Assembly: GCF_000196255.1 (NCBI RefSeq)
Contig: NC_006370.1
Coordinates: forward strand, 2,617,411-2,681,410
DNA length: 64,000 bases
From: Photobacterium profundum SS9
GTDB taxonomy: Bacteria; Pseudomonadota; Gammaproteobacteria; Enterobacterales; Vibrionaceae
Direction of reading: 5' to 3'
Each line of letters opens with the position of its first letter. The first letter of the stretch is position 1. Made by a program: the position numbers and the translations under genes. Of the stretch, positions 46,228 to 56,304 are shown piece after piece. A model generated the notes under the pieces. That model saw only the letters and a list, made by a program, of their open reading frames with translations. It had not been told where the DNA came from and searched no databases.

Positions 46228-46284
46228 TGTTTATTTGTATATAAAAATCTGTATATAAAAAGCTTATACCAAGCTAATCACATA

Positions 46285-47895
46285 TTAATTAGTTTTCAGC
46301 ATATCAAGTGCAACGGCTTCGGCAATTTTAATACCGTCAATACCAGCAGATAAAATACCACCAGCATAACCAGCACCTTCGCCAGCTGGGTATAAACCTT
46401 TCGTGCTTAAGCTCTGGTAATCAGCACCACGTTTGATTTGCACTGGTGAAGAAGTACGTGTTTCAACACCTGTTAGCATTGCATCATCTTGTGCAAAGCC
46501 ACGGATTTTCTTATTAAATGCAGGCAGTGCTTCACGTATTGCTTCAATGGCAAAATCAGGCAAGCTTGTGCTTAGATCTGTCATTGTCACTTCTGGCTTA
46601 TAGGATGGTTCAATGTCACCGTATGGCTTCGCTTCTACACCTTTTAAGAAATCACCAACACGTTGTGCTGGAGCTTGGTAAGTGCTGCCACCTAAAATAT
46701 AAGCATTACGCTCTAGCTTACGTTGTAATGCGATACCTTGAAGCGGATCATTATCAAAGTCGCTTGGTGCAATACCAACAACAATCGCACTGTTTGCATT
46801 ACGCTCGCTACGTGAATATTGGCTCATGCCATTTGTTACAACTGCTTCTGTTTCTGAAGTGGCTGCAACCACCACACCACCAGGGCACATACAAAAACTA
46901 TATACAGAACGCCCATTCTCACAGTGGTGAACAAGTTTGTAATCAGCAGCACCTAAGATTGGGTGACCTGCATTCGTGCCAAAGCGTGCTTGGTCAATCA
47001 ATTCTTGTTTGTGCTCAATACGGAAACCCACAGAGAAAGACTGCGCTTCAAGGTAGACGCCTTTATCATGCAGCATTTGTACGGTATCACGTGCACTGTG
47101 CCCAATCGCTAACGTTACATGCTTCGAGTTAATGACTTCGCCGCCATTTAGCGTAACACCCGTTACTTGGTTGTCTTCGATATTGATTTCATCAACACGT
47201 GTTTCAAAACGAATTTCACCACCAAGTTCTATGATTTTGCGGCGCATGCGCTCAACCATTGTCACCAATTTGAACGTACCAATGTGTGGTTTGCTCACAT
47301 AGATAATTTCTGCAGGTGCGCCAGCGGCAACGAACTCTTCTTTTACTTTTAAGCCTAGGAAGTTTGGATCTTTCACTTGGCTGTATAACTTACCGTCAGA
47401 AAATGTACCGGCACCACCTTCACCAAACTGTACGTTTGATTCGGTATTTAATTCACCTTTACGCCAAAAACGGAACGTATCTTTTGAACGTTCATGTACC
47501 GATTTACCACGCTCTAAAATAATCGGATTGAAACCCATTTGAGCCAGAATTAAACCGGTAAATAAACCACATGGCCCCATACCAATAACGATTGGACGCT
47601 CTGTTAAATCAGCAGGTGCTTGCGCAACATACTTATACTCTGTGTCAGGTGATTGTCTAACTTGCTGATCACGCTCAAAACGGCTTAATAGCTCGCCTTC
47701 ATCAACATTGGTTAATGTTAAATCAAGCGTATAAATTAAAGTGATCACATTACGTTTACGAGCATCATAACCACGTTTAAAGATATGGATGTCGACAAGT
47801 TGCTCTGCCGTAATCGACAGTTTATTGAAAACAAAATTGCGCAATGCATCTTCATCATGATCTAACGGTAATTTAACTTCGTTTAGACGTATCAT
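46285..47895 (-). CDS. FAD-dependent oxidoreductase, COG2509 family
   Basis: 536-residue cytoplasmic flavoprotein. An N-terminal ferredoxin-like domain of about 90 residues precedes the Rossmann FAD motif VIGMGPCGLFTGLILAQMG. Further marks are ESNVQFGEGGAGTFSDGKLY, IGHSARDTV, FCMCPGGVVVAA and the C-terminal FAD-closing GLYPAGEGAGYAGGILSAG. The family is widespread but uncharacterised. It forms its own transcription unit. No partner gene points to a substrate. Confidence 0.88.
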   Translation of the reverse strand: MIRLNEVKLPLDHDEDALRNFVFNKLSITAEQLVDIHIFKRGYDARKRNVITLIYTLDLTLTNVDEGELLSRFERDQQVRQSPDTEYKYVAQAPADLTERPIVIGMGPCGLFTGLILAQMGFNPIILERGKSVHERSKDTFRFWRKGELNTESNVQFGEGGAGTFSDGKLYSQVKDPNFLGLKVKEEFVAAGAPAEIIYVSKPHIGTFKLVTMVERMRRKIIELGGEIRFETRVDEINIEDNQVTGVTLNGGEVINSKHVTLAIGHSARDTVQMLHDKGVYLEAQSFSVGFRIEHKQELIDQARFGTNAGHPILGAADYKLVHHCENGRSVYSFCMCPGGVVVAATSETEAVVTNGMSQYSRSERNANSAIVVGIAPSDFDNDPLQGIALQRKLERNAYILGGSTYQAPAQRVGDFLKGVEAKPYGDIEPSYKPEVTMTDLSTSLPDFAIEAIREALPAFNKKIRGFAQDDAMLTGVETRTSSPVQIKRGADYQSLSTKGLYPAGEGAGYAGGILSAGIDGIKIAEAVALDMLKTN

Positions 47896-48045
47896 CGTGT
47901 GTTCACCTAACAGGACATATGGTTCATAATCTATGGCGCGCAGTTTACGTGATCTAGATCCAAATTGAAATTAGCAAGGCAAGCTCAACATACTAAATAA
48001 CCGTGTATTTTCATCATTACTTCATTTGATCAAAAACAGGACAAT

Positions 48046-48210
48046 ATGAACCCAATTTTAAAGCAGAAAATCATTGATGTGTGTAATACCAACGATAACC
48101 CTAAATTGTTAATGGAAGCCGCCCAATGGTGGATAATGACCCATCAATTAGATCATTTTGAGAAAGCGATAAAAATAAAACAAATGATTGAAGATATGCA
48201 CCAACCTTAA
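48046..48210 (+). CDS. 54-residue protein of unknown function
   Basis: Short frame with ACAGGA seven bases before the ATG. The product, starting MNPILKQKIIDVCNTNDNPK and containing AAQWWIMTHQLDHFEKA, is predicted to be wholly helical and soluble. It resembles nothing I can name. It lies between the divergent COG2509 gene and the YkgJ-like gene, 100 bases before the latter. Confidence 0.5.
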   Translation: MNPILKQKIIDVCNTNDNPKLLMEAAQWWIMTHQLDHFEKAIKIKQMIEDMHQP

Positions 48211-48310
48211 TAATAAAGCTCATTGAATAACAGACTAGTGCATAATTGAGTTGCGTCTACGTGCTACCATTGTTATAAGCTCTCCATAAATATCGACACT
48301 GTAGTAGTTT

Positions 48311-48601
48311 ATGACGATAGAAATTAAAGTAATATCGGAACCTGAAATAACCTGTGCTAATTGTCAGGCTTGTTGTTGCCGTTTAGAGGTCATGCTAATT
48401 ACTGATACTGGCGTACCTAAAAAGTACATCGCAACAGATGATTGGGGTGGTCAGGTAATGAACCGTCTTGATGATGGTTGGTGTGCCGCGTTAGATCGCG
48501 ACACATTAATGTGCTCAATTTACGAAGTTCGCCCATTTATCTGCCGTGAGTTTGAGATGGGGGAATACGAATGTATCGATGAGCGTAACGCTAATTTATA
48601 G
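48311..48601 (+). CDS. YkgJ-family cysteine cluster protein
   Basis: 96-residue protein with the UPF0153/YkgJ cysteine pattern: CANCQACCCRLEV at residues 15-27, then CAALD, CSIYEVRPFICREF and a last EYEC. The spacing suggests binding of zinc or an iron-sulphur cluster, and the RP-x-C-R-E-F block is the family's most conserved piece. The function is unknown. Confidence 0.85.
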   Translation: MTIEIKVISEPEITCANCQACCCRLEVMLITDTGVPKKYIATDDWGGQVMNRLDDGWCAALDRDTLMCSIYEVRPFICREFEMGEYECIDERNANL

Positions 48602-48688
48602 CGCTACTCCTTCTACAGTACATGTTTAGTTAACATATCAATTCACTTCAGACAAAAAAGGGATTGTGAAAGCTGAGACTTTATACGC

Positions 48689-49120
48689 TTAAATAAACAT
48701 TGAGCCAATCAGCCACCCTGCGATCCCAAATGAAACGACTATTAATAAAAAGCCTATATTTTCTGATAAATCAGAAAGTGTGAAATTAATAAACCAATCT
48801 TTCATTTTTATGCCCCAGTCATTGTAGGAAGCTGCACTTTCAAGCGGTCGTTCAATATTTAACGAGACCATATTTCGCTTAATCCACTCAATGTGAATAT
48901 ACGCATCGTTGTACCACTGAATAACGCGGTTACTTAACGAATAAGAATCACGTTTATCATCAGCAATAACTTGTTCAAACAAAATCTGTTGTTCGGCCAA
49001 TGGTGAACAGTTAATCACGCCCCTTTCGCCACTACTTAATTCAATATACAAGGTAAAATCTTTTATGTATGCGGCTGTCGTTATGTGATCATTTCTCTTG
49101 ATTCTTTTTATGAAATTCAT
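48689..49120 (-). CDS. tail-anchored protein with a DUF2442-like N-terminus
   Basis: 143 residues. Residues 1-90 (ITTAAYIKDFTLYIELSSGE, then INCSPL and NRVIQWYNDAYIHIEW) resemble DUF2442, a small domain that reads cellular context in toxin-antitoxin or regulatory settings. The last 25 residues are one hydrophobic helix (NIGFLLIVVSFGIAGWLIGS) that would anchor the protein in the inner membrane. The assignment rests on general pattern only. Confidence 0.55.
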   Translation of the reverse strand: MNFIKRIKRNDHITTAAYIKDFTLYIELSSGERGVINCSPLAEQQILFEQVIADDKRDSYSLSNRVIQWYNDAYIHIEWIKRNMVSLNIERPLESAASYNDWGIKMKDWFINFTLSDLSENIGFLLIVVSFGIAGWLIGSMFI

Positions 49121-49265
49121 TTGTATTAGCCTTTCATTTTCTCCATCTAACCCACCACTCAGCGTAATAACTCACTCCAAATTCAAATTGGCATACTTTA
49201 TCTATTAAATCATTGAGTTACTATCTGGGGTAGATTTATAGCAATTCAAGCAATATGTGCATCCC

Positions 49266-49301
49266 CCTCAAAGAGAAAGGCTAATACCTCTCTCTTTGAG
49301 G
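49266..49301. other. long inverted repeat downstream of the RND pump
   Basis: CCTCAAAGAGA (49266-49276) and TCTCTTTGAGG (49291-49301), a perfect 11-bp stem with a 14-nt loop. On the minus strand it stands 28 bases after the RND stop codon. It has no T run, so it may end the mRNA with Rho or protect its 3' end. Confidence 0.5.
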
Positions 49302-49328
49302 CTGTTTCTATTCAGAAAACCCAAGAAG

Positions 49329-52300
49329 TTACACTGTCACCAGTGTTGCATTCTTCATTGATTCTTTTTGCTTGTTAGGTATTCGGAAAATAACAACATA
49401 GCTAACGGGTAACACAATCAATGTAAGTAATGTAGCGAAACCTAAACCAAATATAATTGTCACTGCCATCGATTTGAAAAATGGGTCAAACAATAACGGG
49501 ATCATGCCAAGCATTGTCGTAATGGCCGCCATACACACAGGACGAACACGACTCACTGAAGATTCAAATACTGCATCATACGGATCTTTACCCTCAGCCA
49601 ATTCAACCTGGATTTGATCAACCAATACAATCCCATTTTTGATAACCATACCACTTAAACTTAATGTACCCAGTATCGCCATGAAGCTAAATGGTGCATC
49701 GAATATCAATAAACCAGCAGCAATACCTATAAGCGCCAAAGGCACATTGAACCAAATGATCAGCGGGAGTCTTACGGAATTAAACAGTACAACAGTTATC
49801 AAGAACATCGCTAAATAACCCAATGGTAAAGAGCTAGCAATACCTGCTTGTGCTTCACCTGCTGTTTCATATTCGCCTCCCCACTCGAGTTCATAGCCTG
49901 CTGGCAGAGGGATCGCTTCTATTTTAGGGCGTAATATCTTTAGCACTGAATCTGCTGTTTCATTACTGCCTAAAAGTGGATCAGCTAATACGGTTAATAC
50001 CCGTTTGCGATCGCGACGCATAATAATAGGATTTTCCCACTCAGTATCGAATGACGATACAATTTGGGTTACTGGTACAAACGCACTATTTTCAGCGCTC
50101 CACACTTGTAGCTTTAATAAACTATCGGCATCAAGGCGCTCTTGCTCTGGTGCACGTGCAACAATGGGCAATAAATGCGATTGTTCACGGTACGTACCAA
50201 CCGACATGCCACTAAAGTTAATCAGCATGGCTGTATCAAGATCTTGCTTACTGATACCCACTTTTTTGGCTTGAGCATTATTCACTTGTGGACGAATAAC
50301 ATTCACCTGATTACGCCAATTATGACGAATATTTTCAGCGGTCGGCTCATCAATCATGATCTGCTCTGCCTGAGTAGCAAGCTGACGCAGAACAACAGGA
50401 TCTTCACCATAGAATCGCGCTTCAATTGCAGCGGCTGGTGATGGGCCATTACTCAGCAACTTCACGCGAAACTCAGCTTCAGGATAATTATCACGCAATA
50501 CTTTCGTGAGTTCAGGTACGCCTGCATTCAACGATTCTAAATCGGTCATTTCGATAATTAACTGCGCATACGAGTCGTAGCCTTTTTCTGGCACATACGG
50601 CAAGACGAATCGTTGTGCACCTTTACCTATCACCGAGGTGACATTTTTAAGCCCAACGCCAACCTCTTTGTCGGTTGCGATGATTTTTTCTTCAAGTTCG
50701 CGTACAAAACCTTCTGTTGCACGAATATCTGAGCCTTCTGGCAACCATACATCAACAAAGAAAATAGGTGTACTTGATGGTGGGAAGAATACATTTTTCA
50801 CATGCCCCATACCCACTATCGCTACAAACAACATCGCAATAACTAAGCCTAAACTGAGCACACGAAATCGCATGGCTAACGAAAGCATTGAACGATAAGC
50901 CGTAAAGAACCAGCCTTTATATAAGTCTTCAGTTGTATCGCTAACGTCGCCATCTTTAAATAATAAATTACAGAATAATGGCGTAATGGTAATCGCTGTA
51001 ACCCAACTGATAAACAGTGAAACTAGCAGCACTTGAAATAACGATTTACAGAATTCACCGGTGGCATTTTGTGACAATCCAATCGGTGCAAAGGCTAAAA
51101 TTGCAATAATTGTCGCGCCCAATAATGGCCACTGGGTTTGCTTAACGACCTGACCTGCCGCTTCATAACGGGTTTGACCCCGTTTTATACCGATTAAAAT
51201 GCCTTCAGTAACCACAATGGCGTTATCGACCAGCATACCTAATGCAATAATGAGTGCGCCCAATGAGATAATTTGCAGCTGAATATTCAATACACTCATC
51301 GCAATGAACGTACCAAAAATAGTCAGTAACAGCACTGCACCCATTAATAGCCCAGAGCGCACGCCCATGAATATCAATAGCACCACGATCACAATTGCCA
51401 CAGACTGAGCAAGATTGATCAAAAAGCCCGTAACAGACACATCAACCATTGCACCTTGGTCATACACGGTATTCAAGCTCATTCCTACTGGTAAACCTGA
51501 TTCAAACTGTGTGATCTTTGCTGATATTTCATTCGAGATATCAACAACATTAACACCTTGGCTAAAGGATATCCCTAAAGACAGCGCATTCTCGCCCATG
51601 TTGTGGTAAATCAGCTTTGGGGTTTCACTTTCCGTTTTATAGACATTAGCAATATCACCCAGATACACCATATCTTTACTGCCTGGCGGGCTCACCAATA
51701 AGCGTTTCATATCAGTAACATCGATAAACTCGCCCGTAGGGTGAATACGAATTCGCCCTTCACCTACTCGAATTTTTCCGGCGTTAGACACACCATTTTG
51801 ATTCTTTATTTGGCTGTATATCGTATTTTGATCAAGCCCTAATGTTGCCAGTTTCTGTTGGCTAATTTCGACAACGACTTGCTCTTGCGGATCGCCGACG
51901 ACAGAAACCTTTTTAACACCCTCAATTAATACCAATTCACGACGTAAGTAATTGGCATAATTTTTAAGTTCTCGATAGCTATATCCTTCGCCTGTGATGT
52001 TCATTAAAACACCGTAGACATCGGAAAAATCATCAATCACTTGCGGCATTACAGCGCCTGGCGGTAAATCGGCAACCGCATCATTCACCTTACGGCGTAG
52101 CTCATCCCAGATCTGTGGTAAAGCTTTTGCGTCATACTGCTCTTTCATCTCGATTTCAATTTGAGATAAACCCGCACTATTGATCGATGTAATGTGCTTT
52201 ATCTGTGGCATCTGCTGAATAGCATCTTCCAACCGAAGTGTTACTTCTTCTTCAACTTGTTCAGGTGAAGCCCCTGGGTAAGCGGTAATAACAAGGGCGT

Positions 52301-52433
52301 TTTTTAACGTAAATTCAGGAAATTCTAATTGGCCTAATCCCGTAAATGAAATTCCACCACCAATTAACATCAGTAAAATAAACATCCAACTGATGACTTT
52401 GTTTTTGATACTGTAATGCGCGATATTCATCAA
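49329..52433 (-). CDS. RND-family efflux pump inner-membrane transporter
   Basis: 1034 residues, the AcrB size, with 12 membrane helices and two large periplasmic loops (about 40-330 and 555-860). The proton-relay motif in helix 4 reads LGMLVDNAIVVTEG, that is D-N where AcrB has D-D, as in a common subgroup of these pumps. The N-terminus MNIAHYSIKNKVISWMFILL and the C-terminal SGMVIKNGIVLVDQIQVE are typical. It directly follows its adaptor gene (one base apart) and is divergent from a LysR regulator. The substrate, drugs or bile-like compounds, is unknown. No outer-membrane channel gene is present. Confidence 0.94.
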   Translation of the reverse strand: MMNIAHYSIKNKVISWMFILLMLIGGGISFTGLGQLEFPEFTLKNALVITAYPGASPEQVEEEVTLRLEDAIQQMPQIKHITSINSAGLSQIEIEMKEQYDAKALPQIWDELRRKVNDAVADLPPGAVMPQVIDDFSDVYGVLMNITGEGYSYRELKNYANYLRRELVLIEGVKKVSVVGDPQEQVVVEISQQKLATLGLDQNTIYSQIKNQNGVSNAGKIRVGEGRIRIHPTGEFIDVTDMKRLLVSPPGSKDMVYLGDIANVYKTESETPKLIYHNMGENALSLGISFSQGVNVVDISNEISAKITQFESGLPVGMSLNTVYDQGAMVDVSVTGFLINLAQSVAIVIVVLLIFMGVRSGLLMGAVLLLTIFGTFIAMSVLNIQLQIISLGALIIALGMLVDNAIVVTEGILIGIKRGQTRYEAAGQVVKQTQWPLLGATIIAILAFAPIGLSQNATGEFCKSLFQVLLVSLFISWVTAITITPLFCNLLFKDGDVSDTTEDLYKGWFFTAYRSMLSLAMRFRVLSLGLVIAMLFVAIVGMGHVKNVFFPPSSTPIFFVDVWLPEGSDIRATEGFVRELEEKIIATDKEVGVGLKNVTSVIGKGAQRFVLPYVPEKGYDSYAQLIIEMTDLESLNAGVPELTKVLRDNYPEAEFRVKLLSNGPSPAAAIEARFYGEDPVVLRQLATQAEQIMIDEPTAENIRHNWRNQVNVIRPQVNNAQAKKVGISKQDLDTAMLINFSGMSVGTYREQSHLLPIVARAPEQERLDADSLLKLQVWSAENSAFVPVTQIVSSFDTEWENPIIMRRDRKRVLTVLADPLLGSNETADSVLKILRPKIEAIPLPAGYELEWGGEYETAGEAQAGIASSLPLGYLAMFLITVVLFNSVRLPLIIWFNVPLALIGIAAGLLIFDAPFSFMAILGTLSLSGMVIKNGIVLVDQIQVELAEGKDPYDAVFESSVSRVRPVCMAAITTMLGMIPLLFDPFFKSMAVTIIFGLGFATLLTLIVLPVSYVVIFRIPNKQKESMKNATLVTV

Positions 52434-53561
52434 TTACACGCCTCTTTCCCAGCGAAGGGGTTTTACTTCCATGCCTGATTTAATCGCATTCGCCCCCACA
52501 CTGACGATTTGATCGCCTTTGTTTAATCCAGATAACACTTCAATACCATTCGTTCGCACTTGCCCTAACGTCACACTTACAGATTCAACTCGGTGACTGT
52601 CTTGATTGTATCGCCACACTTTGACCTGGTTATCTTCATCCGCTTTCACGATGGCTGATTGCGGTAAAATAGTGAGAAAATCGCTTATCCCATCATCTTG
52701 AGAGCGACGGTGATCGATTGACATATCGAGTAATAATTCAGCACTCATACCCGGAATAACGTTCAAGCCATCTTCGGGTTTAAAACTAAAGGTAACGGCA
52801 TAAGTTTGTGTACCAGGGCTGACTTTACTTGAGCTCTCTTTAAAACGAACAGGATAAGTCGTCACACTTTCACCTTGAGAAACAAAGCGTACACGTGGCA
52901 GGTAATGTTCATCTAAGTTCTTTTTATTTAAACGCATAATGAGTGATTCAGGCACTTGAATAGTGACATCCATCAGCTGATCACCTTGCAGCGATAAAAC
53001 GACCTGTGTTGCTTGAATCATTTGATAGTTATCAGATTCAACTTTGGCAACAATGCCAGAAAAAGGGGCCGTTAAATTGGTATATTGCAGTTGATCTCTC
53101 GCTGAATTCAATGATGATTTAGCAGACTTTAATGTGGCTCTTGCAGAATCAAACTCTGCTTTCGAAATAAGTTTTCGGGCTAATAACTGCTCTTTACGGT
53201 TGTAATCGGCATTGGCTAACTCGTAATTTGCTTCTGCATTTAATAGCGCATTCTTTGCATCTCGATCATCAAGCTTCGCTAGTAGTTGTCCTTTTGTAAC
53301 TTTCTGCCCTTCAATTAAATCCAATGTAACCAGTTCACCACTCACACGAAAAGCTAAATCTGCTTGTTGATTCGCCACCAATTCAGCAGGAAAAATGCGA
53401 CTTTGTTCAAACGCTACATCACCAATTGTGATTAATTTTACCGGACGTACGGTGGCAGTTGCTACCACAGCACTCTCTGCAGAGTCACACCCTGTCAGAA
53501 CTGAGCTCATTAAAACAGTTCCTAGCACCAGTGCTAACAAACTCGGTTTAGCTGACATCAT
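52434..53561 (-). CDS. RND efflux periplasmic adaptor (membrane fusion protein)
   Basis: 375-residue lipoprotein: the signal peptide ends SSVLTGC, so the cysteine near residue 25 is lipidated. The first lipoyl half (AFRVSGELVTLDLIEGQKV), a helical hairpin (about 95-160) and the second half (LTAPFSGIVAKVESDN) follow, then the beta-barrel and membrane-proximal domains. It precedes the pump gene by one base. It bridges pump and outer-membrane channel. Confidence 0.92.
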   Translation of the reverse strand: MMSAKPSLLALVLGTVLMSSVLTGCDSAESAVVATATVRPVKLITIGDVAFEQSRIFPAELVANQQADLAFRVSGELVTLDLIEGQKVTKGQLLAKLDDRDAKNALLNAEANYELANADYNRKEQLLARKLISKAEFDSARATLKSAKSSLNSARDQLQYTNLTAPFSGIVAKVESDNYQMIQATQVVLSLQGDQLMDVTIQVPESLIMRLNKKNLDEHYLPRVRFVSQGESVTTYPVRFKESSSKVSPGTQTYAVTFSFKPEDGLNVIPGMSAELLLDMSIDHRRSQDDGISDFLTILPQSAIVKADEDNQVKVWRYNQDSHRVESVSVTLGQVRTNGIEVLSGLNKGDQIVSVGANAIKSGMEVKPLRWERGV

Positions 53562-53702
53562 TGAATTATTCCTTATAGTTATCTTTCACCGCGAACTATA
53601 ACCTGATAACGTGTTCTGAATAACCGAACGATATAGAACTGAGAGTTTCACTTTATGGAACACTTAATCTATTGATCTATCATTAAGACTGTGAGCAACG
53701 TC

Positions 53703-54638
53703 ATGAAAACAGAAGATCTCAAGCTCTTTCACCAAATTGTGGATACGGGTAGCTTAAATCGCGCATCTGAAATTTTCGACCTGCCAAAGTCGAACATCAG
53801 TCGACGTATCAAATCACTGGAAGAAGAGCTGAATATTCTACTGTTTCATCGTCAGAATCGTGCCTTACAGCTGACAGAAGCGGGTAGCAAGTTCTACACC
53901 AAAACCAAAGCGATGTTGATTGATTTGGAAGCGAGTATTCAAGAAATCACTGCGCCGACTTATGAAGTGTCTGGGCACCTACGCATTCAATTACTGCCCT
54001 TTCCTGAGATCCTTGATATCGGCAAAATGATTTTTACTTTCATGGATATGTACCCGAAGATCAGTGTCGAGATCATTACCAGCGCAGAAGATAAAAATAT
54101 GGTCGAGAATCACATTGATATTGCGCTGCGTGTTGGTGAAGGCAATACCCTTGAAGATTCCAGCTTGGTTGCGCGTCCATTCAAACATGCTTCGTTCGGA
54201 TTTTTCTGCACACCGGAATACGTAAAACAACACGGTAGGCCACAAACCGCTGATGATTTACGCCAACTGAATGTTATTCGCTTTCGTTTTCCTAACGGGC
54301 AAATATACGGCAACCTACCTTTTGGCAAAGATGAAACAGTGGAAGTGTCAGGTAACTTAGTCATGAACAGCGTGCCACTGTGTATGGAAGCCTGTTTGCA
54401 GAATCGAGGTATTGTCTTTATTCCAGAAGATATTGGTAATTATTATCTAGAACGTGACATGTTAATACGTTTATTCGATCACATTGAGCCATCGATTAAG
54501 TATGGTTGGCTGGTGTATCCATCGCGTAAAAACCTGACCTTAGCCGCACGTACTTTTGTGGAATTCATATTAGCTGAAGTCGAAAAAGAACCAATTTGCG
54601 GGCGTATTAAAACCGATGTGCGTGGAATAGTAATGTGA
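53703..54638 (+). CDS. LysR-family transcriptional regulator
   Basis: LysR protein with an N-terminal winged helix (KLFHQIVDTGSLNRASEIFD and SNISRRIKSLEEELNILLFH) and a C-terminal periplasmic-binding-like effector domain, about 311 residues in all. The ATG at 53703 matches the usual LysR N-terminus. A GTG four codons upstream is possible and neither has a strong ribosome binding site. It is divergent from the RND pump operon, and 129 bases lie between the original starts, so it probably regulates that pump. Confidence 0.88.
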   Translation: MKTEDLKLFHQIVDTGSLNRASEIFDLPKSNISRRIKSLEEELNILLFHRQNRALQLTEAGSKFYTKTKAMLIDLEASIQEITAPTYEVSGHLRIQLLPFPEILDIGKMIFTFMDMYPKISVEIITSAEDKNMVENHIDIALRVGEGNTLEDSSLVARPFKHASFGFFCTPEYVKQHGRPQTADDLRQLNVIRFRFPNGQIYGNLPFGKDETVEVSGNLVMNSVPLCMEACLQNRGIVFIPEDIGNYYLERDMLIRLFDHIEPSIKYGWLVYPSRKNLTLAARTFVEFILAEVEKEPICGRIKTDVRGIVM

Positions 54639-54704
54639 TTTTTATTCTTCGGTTGTCGTAAGATCTATCATCATCAATATATTGTGTTAAACCCACCAAC
54701 AGCA

Positions 54705-54781
54705 TAATGCATATTTAGGAACAAACTGTCATCAGTTACCCTGAATATGCTCACTTCCCTCTCAAAATGCATAATATGCAT
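54705..54781. promoter_or_regulatory. ATGCAT palindromes upstream of the MFS operon
   Basis: ATGCATAATATGCAT (54767-54781) is a 15-base inverted repeat of two ATGCAT units. A related TAATGCATATT lies at 54705-54715. They are about 85 bases before the small peptide gene, where an operator could be. Confidence 0.35.
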
Positions 54782-54866
54782 GGTCGACCTGATTTTTATT
54801 CATTTGTGTCATAGCGCTGAGTTTTCTACTATCCGCGCTCGCTAATTTTGGCGATCGGAGGCACTG

Positions 54867-55040
54867 ATGTTTTCACAATCATTATTTGCGCAGCTATTAC
54901 GTATGCTAGTACTGCTCATAATTACACTTTTTGGCGTACATCACTGTCAACCTTTACTCGATGCGCTGGCGCAACACGCCACCAGTGGTGGTTGCCACCA
55001 ACAATCATCTATCGAACACGACAATAAAGAGCACCATTAA
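54867..55040 (+). CDS. 57-residue His-rich membrane peptide upstream of an MFS transporter
   Basis: The ATG has GGAGG nine bases upstream and the stop overlaps the start of the MFS gene as TAATG, the classic sign of translational coupling. The N-terminal half is one hydrophobic helix (LLRMLVLLIITLFGVHH). The tail is rich in His and has two Cys (HHCQP, GGCHQQ, ending HDNKEHH), which suggests metal or redox chemistry. No family known to me. It is probably expressed with and for the transporter. Confidence 0.55.
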   Translation: MFSQSLFAQLLRMLVLLIITLFGVHHCQPLLDALAQHATSGGCHQQSSIEHDNKEHH

Positions 55041-56278
55041 TGAGTATTTTTCGTTTTCCACTATTAGTATGGTTGGGAATAGGGACGCTAATTATTAGTC
55101 TTGGGATAAGACAATCTTTCGGCATTTTCATGATGCCAATTTCTGATTCATTCAATACTGGTCGAGAGTTCTTTAGCTTTACGATTGCACTGCAAAATCT
55201 GCTTTTTGGACTATTCCAACCATTCGTTGGTATGGCTGCCGATCGCTGGGGCTCACGCCGTATCATTACCATTGGGGCAATATCGTATACGGCAGGTTTG
55301 TACCTGACCTCTTTAGCAACTGAACCTAGTATTCTTTATGTCACCTTTGGCGCTTTGATCGGTTTTGGTTTAAGTGCCACCAGCTATGTGATTATTTTGG
55401 GTTCTATTGCCCGCGTAGTGCCTGCAGAACATACGGCAAAAGCCTTTGGTTTAACCACCGCCGCTGGCTCATTTGGCATGTTTGCCGTCATACCTGGCGC
55501 ACAATCACTCATGAATACATACGATTGGCAAACAACGTTACAAATTTTTGCCCTAGCATGCTGTGTGATCATCGCTTTTGCCAGCTTCATGAAAACGGCC
55601 AACAAAGAGGCTAAGTCTTCATTAAAAGCGGTGTCTACTGCACCGAAAATGGATGATACACAAACCTTGCGCGAAGCATTGAAAGAAGCCTTTAACAATA
55701 AGAGTTACTGGTTAATTCATGCGGGATTTTTTGTTTGTGGCTTTCATGTCATGTTTATTGCCACTCACCTTCCTAGCTATTTAGCCGATAAAGGGCTGCC
55801 GGGATCAACGGCTGCAATGGCGCTCGCCTACGTGGGTGTTTTTAATATCTTCGGATCGTATTTTTGGGGCGTAATGGGTGATAAATTCGATAAACGCTAT
55901 GTAATGACATCGCTATATTTAATACGAACGGTGGTGATTGCAGCTTTTGTGACATTACCTGTAACCGTTGATACTGCAGCTATTTTTGGTGGTGCGATCG
56001 GTTTTTGCTGGCTAGGCACAGTGCCGCTAACGTCGGGTTTAGTGCGTCAGATGTTTGGGGCTCGATACATGTCGACATTATATGGACTCGTATTTTTTAC
56101 TCACCAAGTCGGTAGTTTCTTAGGGGCTTGGGTCGGTGGCCGTATTTACGATTATTACGGCAGCTACGAGCCAATTTGGTGGTCGACCGTCTTTCTCGCC
56201 TTCTGCGCAGCATTAATTCACTTGCCGATTAATGACAAGCCCGTTCCTCGTTTAGCTGCCTTGAGTGCAGCGGCATAA
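55040..56278 (+). CDS. major facilitator superfamily transporter
   Basis: 412 residues with 12 membrane helices. The loop between helices 2 and 3 holds MAADRWGSRRIITIGAI, the MFS motif A, and the second half has MGDKFDKRYVM in the mirror position. The arrangement resembles the OFA/monocarboxylate-type subfamily. The substrate is unknown. Translationally coupled to the preceding 57-residue peptide and closed by a bidirectional terminator. Confidence 0.9.
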   Translation: MSIFRFPLLVWLGIGTLIISLGIRQSFGIFMMPISDSFNTGREFFSFTIALQNLLFGLFQPFVGMAADRWGSRRIITIGAISYTAGLYLTSLATEPSILYVTFGALIGFGLSATSYVIILGSIARVVPAEHTAKAFGLTTAAGSFGMFAVIPGAQSLMNTYDWQTTLQIFALACCVIIAFASFMKTANKEAKSSLKAVSTAPKMDDTQTLREALKEAFNNKSYWLIHAGFFVCGFHVMFIATHLPSYLADKGLPGSTAAMALAYVGVFNIFGSYFWGVMGDKFDKRYVMTSLYLIRTVVIAAFVTLPVTVDTAAIFGGAIGFCWLGTVPLTSGLVRQMFGARYMSTLYGLVFFTHQVGSFLGAWVGGRIYDYYGSYEPIWWSTVFLAFCAALIHLPINDKPVPRLAALSAAA

Positions 56279-56304
56279 CAAGGGTAATACCACATCCAAT
56301 AAAA

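Noticed and set aside
46518..47132. 204-codon plus-strand frame opposite the COG2509 gene
   Set aside because: Composition rich in His, Leu and Gln typical of an antisense shadow; the minus-strand gene has clear FAD motifs.
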